Shown here: one piece after another, positions 21,420 to 30,800 of the stretch
How positions within the stretch are numbered: the first letter of the stretch is position 1
Layout of the letters: the number at the start of each line of letters is the position of its first letter
DNA from: Halocafeteria seosinensis
Taxonomy: Eukaryota; Sar; Bigyra; Bicosoecida
Direction: 5' to 3'
Assembly (NCBI GenBank): GCA_001687465.1
Contig: LVLI01000626.1
Location: forward strand, 1 to 58,314
Length of the DNA: 58,314 bases
The notes under the pieces: generated by a model
Database searches by the model: none
What the model was told of the DNA's origin: nothing
What the model saw: the letters and a program-made list of their open reading frames with translations, nothing else
Position numbers and translations under genes: made by a program

Positions 21420-24400
21420 TTACTTTGAAGGACTCGTGGGGGCATGGCGAAGCCGTCCACGCGATACCCCATGTAACGTGTCCTCTCGTCTAGATTGGAC
21501 TGGTTCCATCAGCCTTCGACTGCTGTGACGGGTGCGAGGCCAGTGTTCGATATCGGCAACATTCCGTTCTGTATTACTCTCTCTGAACGAACGACCGGGG
21601 CTTAGTTGTCGACGTGAAAGACGCATACTGGCCCCTCTTCTCAAGTTCAGGGGAGATAGAGGATTTTCTGACGGGACCCGATTCGGACTTACAGAACGAT
21701 TGACGTGTCCAAAACTTCGAGCATTTCGTTGCGGAGTTCTTCCCTCGGGTGGGCGTCTCCCAGCACGGGTGAGTGTGCGTGGCGTCGGACGGTGTACTGC
21801 CCGTTGACGGGCACTAGAAGGTGATACTGAACGCTCACTATCTTGCGCAGCCCGGGGGGTGTCGTTGTACTGGAGGCGAGACGCAATTCGCTGCGGGTTA
21901 ATTTCCTGTATCGTGCCAGAGTTGCTTCTACGTATACTTCTCGGCGAAACAATAGGTTCTTGAAGACGCCCCCCAGCCTCTCGTTTATCTCGCATAACTG
22001 ATAATGGAGTAGTATGCGAGACAGGCTGCAACTGACCACTTCTGTGGCGAGAAACAGCCACAACGGCATGAGCAGCTTTCTTGAGTGACCTGCTGCTGTT
22101 AGTTTGGCTCAAGCCTCCTATAGTTCCAGCAGTAGGAGGTCCTCCTGTTCCTTCTCCTGGGGACGTCTGCATCCGTCGCCTTGAACGGCTATGATCAAGG
22201 AAAGGGTTTGTGTACATAATTCTACCTGATGCAGCTCGAACTATCCTTGAACGCCCCGAGTTTGATTTTTTGATTACCCCAGATGTCGAAGTGCCACTCT
22301 TTACTTTACGCATAGGAGTCACTGACGCCCCTTGCGAATTGTGTCTTCGCGGGGTGCGTGCTATGCCTGACTGTGAGCGTTCAAATGGATCGAAAGGGAC
22401 GGTGCCGTAGCTTGTCTCGTCTTCTTTCCTCCGGTGTTCCGCAGTCTCTAGTTCACGGTCCTCATCAAATGCGGATGCTTGCCTCTTCCTCTTGCTGGAG
22501 TAATACAATGTAACGACTATAAGCAGACCAAGAACTGCGACACCGCCTCCAGCGATTAGCCCCATCTCGAGAGGAGAGAGATCATCGTCTTCACCCTCAG
22601 CCGCTTGCTGCGTTGTTGGTACCCGTAGCTCAGCTCCAGCTTTTACGCGGCTCAATGCTACCTCCTGCTCTTCTGAGAAATCTTCATCAAAAATGAGTTC
22701 TGATTCTGAAAGCTGTATTTTGGCCTCATCATTCCCTTTAAGCCGGGAGATGAGTGCACTGTGCAAATCAGACTTTGAACGCATGGAAATCAGCCTTCCA
22801 ATGCGGATGGCTTCCTCCCCTGCCTCTTTTATGCTAGCTGAACTACTAGCGCTTTTCCCGATTTGTTTGAAAGCGTCGACAGCAAAGTCAAACGTTAGCA
22901 ATTCCGTAAATTCTTCTTCGTCCTCCAAGTATCTCGATTGTTCTTCGAACAGCTCGCGTCTCCCGGAGAGCAGATCTATTGAACGGCTCCCGATAAATTC
23001 TCGGGAGCTACCAATGCCTTCAAAATGTTCCGATTTTATACGAATAACACTGAGGGCTTCGAGGCGTATTTGCAGTTCTTCACTAACGGTCGCGAGGATT
23101 TGTCGTCTCATGGCCGAATCTTCACTGAACGAGGTGAACGCTTTTGTTTCTCCTTCTGTTGTCGTTGTAAAGCGGAACCCTAATTTCCATGCTGCAACTA
23201 CTACTCTACTGAATTCTGTTGCCAATTCTGGGGGAAGCGATGGACCCTCTAGAGCAAAGCTTGGGAGACGGGTTGGCGTAGCAGTTTTAGTGACCCCACT
23301 AGTAGCTGAGTTACTAATTGTAGGGCTCGCTGAACGAGAAGGCGTGATAGTAGGTGTCCCAGTACGGGTGGAAGTTCTCGTGGGAGTGGACGTGAGTGTG
23401 CTTGTCGCCGTCTGAGTTGGAGTAATGGATGCTGAATTCGAAGCTGTCCCTGTAAGCGTGCTGGTAGAAGTACAAGAAGGAGTAGGTGTACTACTCTGAC
23501 TCGAAGACGGAGTAGCAGAATTGGAGCCAGTGCGGGTAGCTGTTTCCGAGGGGGATACACTGGATGAGCTCGAGGGAGTTCTGGATGCGGTGCCAGTGGC
23601 AGTTCCTGTTGGTGTTAGTGTTGACGTCTTTGTAGGAGTACTTGATACAGTTCGAGAAGGGGTTCTAGTTACCGTGTTTGACGATGTTGCTGTGGCGCTC
23701 CTTGAAGGAGAAGAAGTCGGGCTTGCCGTAGATGTGCGGGTTGTCGTCAGGGAAGGACTGGAGGTGGGAGTTCGAGTCAATGTGGCTGAAGGGGACCCAG
23801 AAACCGTTATTGAATTGCTCGGAGTAAATGTAGTTGTGGGGGTTCTCGTTGGAGTCGGTGTCGGTGTTAGCGACTCTGAACGACTCGGAGTTCTGGTTGC
23901 TGTCCTCGTCCCCGATGGAGTAGTAGTACCTAAAGGGGTTCCAGAGGCAGTCACTGAAGGCGAAGGGATTCCTGAAGACGTATTTGATCTAGAATTAGTG
24001 GGTGAACAAGTGGAGCTACCTGTTGAGGTTGCTGAAGATGTCGGATCCGGTGTCTTCGTCTCTGACGGGCTTTGTGTTGGGGTCATTGTTGCTGTCGCAG
24101 TACCCGTTGGCGCCCTTGTTGCCATAGCTGTTCCTGATGACGTCACAGACCAAGTAGTTGTTGCCGTGGACGTTTCCGTCTCACTAGAACTAGGTGAAGC
24201 AGTGGCTGAGGCTGTCAAAGTGCTCGTTGAGGAATGGGATGGACTACTCGTGAGCGAAGCGGTGGACGTGTGTGTTTTGGTGGAAGTGATGCTCGCAGTT
24301 GGTGTTTGCGAAACAGTGGCAGTACCTGAAGGAGTTTCGGAGCCCGTCATTGATGATGTTGGACTGTTCGTCGCTCTCTGCGAGCTAGAAGCTGTCGATG

Positions 24401-27400
24401 AAGAAGACACAGAGGCCGTTGCCGTGGGCGTGGGGGTCCGCGTGGGTGTCTCCGTTGCCGAAGGACTCTGCGTGGAGGTTACAGTTCCAGTTGGACTGTC
24501 AGTGGGAGTTCTTGTAGCCGAAGGAGTTCCGCTAGAAGTAATGGATGGTGTCGAAGTACTTGTACGTGTAGTAGTAACCGACGCAGATGTCGACGGTGTT
24601 CCAGAGGAGGACGCACTTTGTGAAGAAGTACCTGTGGCAGTACCTGACTGCGTAGAGGTGAAGGACGAAGAGGCGGTGCTTGTTATCGTCATGGTCGGAG
24701 AGGATGTTGGTGTTATTGTCTTCGAAGAAGTAGGTGTTGACGTTCTGGTAGATGTGCCCGTTTGAGAGGCCGTATTTGAAGCTGTTGAGGTCCCTGATGG
24801 GCTTTCCGACATTGTCATTGATGCCGTAGGGGTTTTCGTTCCGGTGCTTGTCTCGGATGAAGTCGGAGACGACGTTGGAGTACTAGATGCAGTACCAGTG
24901 GGTGTAGGTGTCGGGCTACTGGTTTCTGAATGTGTTGGCGTTGAGGTCCCAGTTGCAGTAGGTGTTTCTGAGGAAGTGCTCGTAACCGACGGAGTGCTTG
25001 TAGACGTACTTGTCTGCGTGGGAGTGAATGAAGACGAAGGCGTGGGCGTAGACGTTGCAGTGGAAGTCGCTGTCGATGTACCCGTATGAGACGGAGTATC
25101 CGAAGGGGTCGAGGTGCCTGATGGTGTTTCCGAGTTCGTCACTGACGGTGTAGGAGTTGTGGTCCCTGTGCCAGTACCGGAAGGCGTAGCAGTCGAGGTT
25201 CGTGTGACGGTAGACGTACCAGTTGACGTGGATGTGGGCGTAGAGGTCTCCGAAGCTGTCTGTGTCGATGTCCCCGTTGACGTTGCCGTGCCCGATGGAG
25301 TGTTTGTAGCTGAAGGCGTTGGGGACGCGGTCGTCGATTGTGATGGAGTTCCTGTAGCCGTACGCGTTGGTGTAGTAGTGGACGAAGATGACGGGGTGCT
25401 TGTTTGTGTTAACGAAGAAGACGGGGTTGACGTTGATGTCTCCGAGGGAGTCGGCGTGGAAGTGCCCGTAGAGGTGCCTGTCTGAGTTGGCGTATTTGTA
25501 GGGGTCGAGGTACCTGATGGTGTTTCCGAGTTCGTCACTGACGGTGTAGGAGTTGTGGTCCCTGTGCTAGTACCGGAAGGCGTAGCAGTCGAGGTTCGCG
25601 TGCCGGTAGATGTACCAGTTGATGTGGATGTGGGTGTAGAGGTCCCCGAAGCTGTCTGTGTCGATGTTCTCGTTGACGTTGCCGTGCCCGATGGGGTATT
25701 TGTAGCTGAAGGCGTTGGGGACGCGGTCATCGATTGTGATGGAGTTCCTGTAGACGTACGCGTTGGTGCAGTAGTGGACGAAGATGACGGGGTGCTTGTT
25801 GGTGTTAACGAAGAAGACGGGGTTGACGTTGATGTCTCCGAGGGAGTCGGCGTGGAAGTGCCCGTAGAGCTACCCGTATTTGTAGGGGTCGAGGTACCTG
25901 ATGGTGTTTTCGAGTTCGTCATTGACGGTGTAGGAGTTGTGGTCCCTGTGCTAGTACCGGAAGGCGTCGCAGTCGAGGTTCGCGTGCCGGTAGATGTACC
26001 AGTTGATGTGAATGTGGGTGTAGAGGTCCCCGAAGCTGTCTGTGTTGACGTTCCCGACGATGTTGGGGTGCCCGATGGGGTGTTTGTAGCTGAAGGCGTT
26101 GGGGACGCGGTCATCGATTGTGATGGAGTTCCTGTAGTCGTAGGCGTCGGTGTATCAGTGGATGAGAAAGTAGGCGTGGTAGTTGTAGTCTCAGTACTAG
26201 TTTCTGAAGGGGACGGAGACGAAGTCGTAGTACCAGTGGATGTACCGGTCGGGGTGGACGTGGGACTGTTCGTCCCTATACCTGAGGGTGTTTGCGTTGA
26301 GGTTCCACTTGGGGTCGAAGTCTCTGTTGGAGTGTTTGTGGTCGATGGTGTTCCTGAACCGCTCATAGACTGTGACGGGGTACCTGTCGCCGTGCTTGTC
26401 GATGTAGAAGTAATTGAGGAAGAAGGTGTGCTTGTTGGTGTTACTGTCGAAGTAACTGTAGATGTGCTTGTCTGGGTAGCCGTACCTGTAGCGGTATAAG
26501 TACCAGAGGGGGTTTCAGAGCTTGCCATTGATTGGGTAGGAGTTGTCGTCCCTGTATTAGTATTTGAAGGTGTTGGAGATGATGTTAGAGTGGCGGTGAA
26601 CGTACCAGTAGACGTAAACGTGGCAGTCCTGGTCCCCGACGGTGTTTGTGTTGAGGTCTCAGTTGCAGTTGGAGTAGTTGTGGCTGATGCAGTACCTGAT
26701 CCAGTCATAGACTGCGATGGAGTACTTGTAGTCGTACGTGTCGGAGTAGCCGTCAAAGACGGTGTTGATGTTGTTGTTTCCGAAGGAGTAGGCGTGGCCG
26801 CTCCCGTTTGGGTAGGTGTTGAGGTTCCAGGAGTTTCCGAGTTGGTCATTGACGGTGTGGGAGTTGTTGTCCCTGTGCTGCTTCTGGTAGACGTCGGAGA
26901 CCGGCTTAGAGTGGTGGTAGATGTGGGGGTACTTGTCTCAGAGGAGGTTTGTGTACACGTTGCGCTTATGGTTTGAGTAGAGGATGCAGTTTCTGTGGGG
27001 GACGGAGTTCCAGATTTCGTGATCGATTGCGTAGAAGTAGCCGTAGCTGTAGCTGTTGCCGTCGAGGTAGCAGTTGCAGAGGAAGTCGGAGTGACAGATG
27101 TTGTACTCGTTTCGGAAGGAGTTGGTGTGGGACTTCCAGTGCTTGTGAAAGTTTCGCTGCTGGTTGCGGATGGCGAGGGGCTCCAGGATGCTGAAGGTGT
27201 CCGACTAGGAGATGGAGAAGAACTAGCTGTTGGCGAACTAGTACCACTCATAGATGATGTGGGCGACGGAGTAGGTGAAAGGGAGGTTGTTGCAGAAGAT
27301 GTCGGACTCGTCGAAGCTCCGTTTACAGGCGCCATGCTTTGTGGATTCAGGACCATGAGTAGCACCACCACAAAGCCGTGGAGTAGAGACTTTGCATTCG

Positions 27401-27410
27401 TTTGTGGCAT
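21420..27410 (-). CDS. Mucin-like, Ser/Thr/Pro-rich type I membrane protein
   Basis: Predicted 1996-aa cell-surface glycoprotein. Residues 1 to about 30 are a signal peptide (SLLHGFVVVLLMVLNP core, cleavage near APVNGA). Residues about 30-1380 are almost wholly Ser, Thr, Pro and Gly in short motifs such as TSTPTPS, TPSQSM and GTSTGT, typical of heavily O-glycosylated mucin domains. They include three near-identical tandem blocks encoded at 25075-26170. Residues about 1390-1610 are a non-repetitive, probably folded juxtamembrane domain. A transmembrane helix follows near 1613-1640 (GLIAGGGVAVLGLLIVVTLY) with stop-transfer SSKRKRQ, then a basic cytosolic tail of about 355 aa, rich in Ser/Arg, with many potential phosphosites. 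The start is the first ATG of the frame, which gives the signal peptide. Function is unknown; surface coat, adhesion or mechanosensing are guesses. No named family was recognised. Confidence 0.82.
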   Translation of the reverse strand: MPQTNAKSLLHGFVVVLLMVLNPQSMAPVNGASTSPTSSATTSLSPTPSPTSSMSGTSSPTASSSPSPSRTPSASWSPSPSATSSETFTSTGSPTPTPSETSTTSVTPTSSATATSTATATATATSTQSITKSGTPSPTETASSTQTISATCTQTSSETSTPTSTTTLSRSPTSTRSSTGTTTPTPSMTNSETPGTSTPTQTGAATPTPSETTTSTPSLTATPTRTTTSTPSQSMTGSGTASATTTPTATETSTQTPSGTRTATFTSTGTFTATLTSSPTPSNTNTGTTTPTQSMASSETPSGTYTATGTATQTSTSTVTSTVTPTSTPSSSITSTSTSTATGTPSQSMSGSGTPSTTNTPTETSTPSGTSTQTPSGIGTNSPTSTPTGTSTGTTTSSPSPSETSTETTTTTPTFSSTDTPTPTTTGTPSQSMTASPTPSATNTPSGTPTSSGTSTQTASGTSTPTFTSTGTSTGTRTSTATPSGTSTGTTTPTPSMTNSKTPSGTSTPTNTGSSTGTSTPTPSETSTSTPSSSLTPTSTPSSSSTTAPTRTSTGTPSQSMTASPTPSATNTPSGTATSTRTSTQTASGTSTPTSTSTGTSTGTRTSTATPSGTSTGTTTPTPSVTNSETPSGTSTPTNTPTQTGTSTGTSTPTPSETSTSTPSSSLTQTSTPSSSSTTTPTRTATGTPSQSTTASPTPSATNTPSGTATSTGTSTQTASETSTPTSTSTGTSTVTRTSTATPSGTGTGTTTPTPSVTNSETPSGTSTPSDTPSHTGTSTATSTATSTPTPSSSFTPTQTSTSTSTPSVTSTSSETPTATGTSTPTHSETSSPTPTPTGTASSTPTSSPTSSETSTGTKTPTASMTMSESPSGTSTASNTASQTGTSTRTSTPTSSKTITPTSSPTMTITSTASSSFTSTQSGTATGTSSQSASSSGTPSTSASVTTTRTSTSTPSITSSGTPSATRTPTDSPTGTVTSTQSPSATETPTRTPTPTATASVSSSSTASSSQRATNSPTSSMTGSETPSGTATVSQTPTASITSTKTHTSTASLTSSPSHSSTSTLTASATASPSSSETETSTATTTWSVTSSGTAMATRAPTGTATATMTPTQSPSETKTPDPTSSATSTGSSTCSPTNSRSNTSSGIPSPSVTASGTPLGTTTPSGTRTATRTPSRSESLTPTPTPTRTPTTTFTPSNSITVSGSPSATLTRTPTSSPSLTTTRTSTASPTSSPSRSATATSSNTVTRTPSRTVSSTPTKTSTLTPTGTATGTASRTPSSSSSVSPSETATRTGSNSATPSSSQSSTPTPSCTSTSTLTGTASNSASITPTQTATSTLTSTPTRTSTRTGTPTITPSRSASPTISNSATSGVTKTATPTRLPSFALEGPSLPPELATEFSRVVVAAWKLGFRFTTTTEGETKAFTSFSEDSAMRRQILATVSEELQIRLEALSVIRIKSEHFEGIGSSREFIGSRSIDLLSGRRELFEEQSRYLEDEEEFTELLTFDFAVDAFKQIGKSASSSASIKEAGEEAIRIGRLISMRSKSDLHSALISRLKGNDEAKIQLSESELIFDEDFSEEQEVALSRVKAGAELRVPTTQQAAEGEDDDLSPLEMGLIAGGGVAVLGLLIVVTLYYSSKRKRQASAFDEDRELETAEHRRKEDETSYGTVPFDPFERSQSGIARTPRRHNSQGASVTPMRKVKSGTSTSGVIKKSNSGRSRIVRAASGRIMYTNPFLDHSRSRRRMQTSPGEGTGGPPTAGTIGGLSQTNSSRSLKKAAHAVVAVSRHRSGQLQPVSHTTPLSVMRDKREAGGRLQEPIVSPRSIRRSNSGTIQEINPQRIASRLQYNDTPRAAQDSERSVSPSSARQRAVHRPTPRTLTRAGRRPPEGRTPQRNARSFGHVNRSVSPNRVPSENPLSPLNLRRGASMRLSRRQLSPGRSFRESNTERNVADIEHWPRTRHSSRRLMEPVQSRREDTLHGVSRGRLRHAPTSPSK
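25075..26170 (-). repeat. Tandem ~384-396 bp repeats inside the mucin-like gene
   Basis: A block beginning GAGGTNCCTGATGGTGTTT (plus-strand sense) occurs at 25111, 25507 and 25891, spacings of 396 and 384 bp. Within each block the order of short motifs is the same and the sequence nearly identical, including GATGGAGTTCCTGTAG and GGACGCGGTC. Both spacings are multiples of 12 and of 3, so frame is kept. Outside this stretch the repeats are much more diverged. This fits recent in-frame tandem duplication. Confidence 0.8.
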
Positions 27411-27861
27411 ACTTACAGTGCGTCTTTGCAGTGCAAATCTGCAGGTAGATCTGCCCCTCAAAGGAAGTGAATACACTAGCCAAACTTTCCTACGTGGCCA
27501 TAACGGCACGGCTGGGATCTTAGAAGCGCGAGAGTCGTGCCTAGACGGGCAACAAATTGTGCCCTTCGTCCAAAACTATGTGTTTCTTCATGTTTGGGCT
27601 GAACACTGTCTACAATCTATTTTTGGCGCTCTTGCACGTTCGTGAAGCTGCGTCCCTTTTTTTTGTTACCGTTGTTCGGGAAACGGTTAAATTAACAGAA
27701 TGGACGAGTCAAGGATCCCTGTTTCTGTTCGATGTGACTTGAATTCACTATTATACCGGTTAGGTTAGGGTAGTATTGTAGTAACCAAAGGCGTGCTAAT
27801 TCATACTTGTTAGGTTAATGGTATATGTATTGTTTGGCTATCGGCAGAATGCTCACTTTGT
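27411..27861. promoter_or_regulatory. Intergenic region upstream of the mucin-like gene
   Basis: About 450 bp between the mucin-like start and the dynein stop, both on the minus strand. It should contain the mucin-like promoter and the dynein 3' UTR. An 8-T run lies at about 27657-27664 and a single GGTTAGGTTAGGG motif near 27759. No gene was recognised. Confidence 0.4.
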
Positions 27862-30800
27862 TTAGGAGGCGAGGGACAGTAAGAGTGCCACCCCACGTAA
27901 TATCCAGTGGTCTTCGGGTTTATCCGACGGCATTCGGACAAACATGACAAAGTTCGTGGAATGCCCCGTAGTAGAGAGTGTTCCACGTCTTTCATCGGTC
28001 CTGTACACGGGACAATTGTAGTGCTGAAACTCCGGTAGCTCACTCCGTTTGGACGGACTAAGCCACATCTTCGGAGCTGACGCAAACAGGATATTCGGGG
28101 CACTTTCATCAAGAATATGCTTTTCATCATTCCAGCTGCACCCATCCAGATACAATCCGTGGATATACACACCATCTTGGGGAGGCTGAGACACATCAGT
28201 TGACGGATGAAGCATCTGAACATCGAAGTCGAGGTCGTCAATTGCAACAGTGTACTTCCTGGCATAGTTCTGCAGAACTGCGGTCAAGAACGACTGAGTG
28301 AAGAAGAAACCAGGGAGCCAGAAACAGGGTGGTGAACCTTCGTCAATCCATTTATCCAGAAATGTCGTTCTATCCGCCAAATCAGCAATATAGCCGGCTA
28401 GCGGTTTTCTGGAAGGGTAACTTCGACTCATCCATAACGCAGGCACATGACCGACAAGCACTTCGTCCATCACGCGTTCCAGTTGGGCCGACATGACAAT
28501 TCGGCCATCCAAAGCTTTTTGGAGATCTTCCAGGGACGTTCTGATAATATTAAGTAAACGGTTATATCTCTCAAGCTCTTGCACAAGAACAGTGTTCAAA
28601 CTGTTTGCCCATTCAATCGGGAACTTAGTGGAAACATTCTCCACATCGTACTCGCTATGGAGCTTACCGAGGATATCGGACACAACCGTTTTCACTTTCG
28701 TTTCCTTGCTTTCGCCACCTCCTTCATCAGACTCATCATCTCCACCGGATACGTCGTTGAGTGCAGCCTTGTCGCATTCCAGCGTGTCTCCGATGATACC
28801 AAAAGCAAAATGCTGATCGCGAACAATGATTGCGTTGCTATGTAATCCAAAGACCGCTGGGCTTGTTGAATCCGGCAATGATTCGATAAATTCGACGTAT
28901 CCTTGATGGGTGGTGATGTCGGCTGGAGGAGACAGCCACTCTTTCGACTCTGTGTACCGATACTGTGGTTCTAGTGCGTCCTTGCAATAGAACTTTCTCA
29001 GGATTGCCATCAAACAGCGGCGATCTTTATCATCCGTAACACGGCCACCGTAGTTACACTCACCGGTGAGATAGCGGAGCGTATCAAACGGTATCTCGTC
29101 GCTTACTTGGGTCTTATCTCGAGGGATGGAAGTATACCTGTCGTCGTCGAGGAACATGGCCAGCTGGTTAATCGAAATCCTCAAGTCACTTTCGTTAAAC
29201 TCATACGGAATGTTCCACCCAAGAGGACCAAACTGTCGCCGTTCTTGCACAACAGCATGGAAAAAACACAGAGAGAAGAGCATTCTCCGGAATGTTGTCG
29301 CATTACTGACCTTATCAAAAAAGTCCTTGTCCGCTATAGGGTCTGACAGATAGCTCCTTTGCAGGTTTGCGCGCATACCAACCGGTGGATCGCTAGTAAT
29401 CTTAACACCATTCTGAAGTACAGAGAGAGGAAAATCTGGGGTCGGATAAGACGTACACCAAAGCCGGAACTTTGGATGAGCAGGCGGTAGCTCGCTATCT
29501 TCACCGGGATCCGCTAGTTGCTCACATAATTTTTCCAGCCTCGGCATCCACGAGGCAGCAAGGTGGCAGTTTTGTAACACTACCCATTCACCTTTCTCCA
29601 ACGCCTTCTTCATCATATGCTCCGCCTTGGGACCCTGTCCTTGGCCGAGTGATATACTTTCTACCTTCGTCTTCATTTGAGCAGCGAAGGAGAGGAGAGA
29701 GGCCATTGGGTCAGCTCCGGGGCTAAGGAGGAATACCAAAGGTTGACCGGCACTGGAGTTATCGTAACTCTTCTGAAGGTCAAAAGAAGGAGGGTGCAGA
29801 AACTGTTCTCCCAGGTTCTTCTTGATGAAACTCTTTAAAGCGTCTACCAGCATATCGGGGCGGAGGCATCGCAACAGCAGCAATTGCTCCAGTTCCGTTT
29901 TTGAGTCCCACGGTTCTGGTGGTTTACTACTTGAATAATCCTTTGAGCTGAAGTATTTGTACCATTTGTCGACGTCGTTCTTAACATCCTCGATCAAGCC
30001 ATTAAATGCATCGAAATCTGCTAATCGGCAAAGTTCGTTCCACGAGTTGTCGGAGAGCCACGCTGACGCTGGATTGGGGTGTGGGTTATCCATACCAACT
30101 CCTCCTGTGAGAAGAAACGACCATAACTGGGTCGGCAACTCCCCTTTCATTCTTAGTAGCCGACTACAGAGGATCACCGAGAAGACGAGCTTATGCTTTT
30201 CAAACAAAGAGCGGCACACCTGGTCATATAGAGAGGAGGTAAAATGGTCGTTCAAGGCCTTTACGCGGGTGTCAATCCGGTCGGTTTTCTTGCTGTTCCG
30301 GATAGAGTTAATAAATAGGTTAGAGAACCACACCATACTGTATTGATACATGGGATCCAGCACGCCTAAATCAGCAATAGCAAAAAACAATGTCGAAGCA
30401 TGTACTGCTACAGGTTCGTACGCTGCTCGAGTCTCGTCAATTTCCTTTTCTGTACGCTTGGCAATTTCTTGCTTCTCCATGATTTCTTCCGAAAGTGTCT
30501 TACTCGAATTAAGCGCGTTGATTGCGTCTTCATCCTCCAATATGTTACCTTCCCTCGATAATACTTCGAGAATGTTCGATTCAAGGTCCCGTAACTGCTT
30601 CTCATTTTCCGCCGACTGAACAATGAGCTCGTTCTTCTGCTCATGTAAGTCCGGCCGCTCCTCTGCAACAACCGTATTTATCAACTGATCCTGTAACCCT
30701 GCTGGCGTGATTGTGAAATTCAGAAGAGATACTTTAGTAGCTACCTCGGGAGTATAATGCGGGTTTCGCAGCTTGGTCGTAATGTACAGTTTAAAATTGG

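Noticed and set aside
23521-26499. Long plus-strand open frames (up to 414 codons) with Val/Asp/Gly/Glu repeats opposite the mucin-like gene
   Set aside because: They are the complement of Ser/Thr/Pro codons: the biased codons of the minus-strand gene cannot make stops in this antisense frame. Composition is a mirror of the repeats, and the minus strand gives a signal peptide, a membrane helix and a sensible tail.
27747-27775. Telomere-like GGTTAGGTTAGGG
   Set aside because: A single short occurrence between two intact genes, not an array; similar GGTTAGGG bits occur elsewhere by chance.
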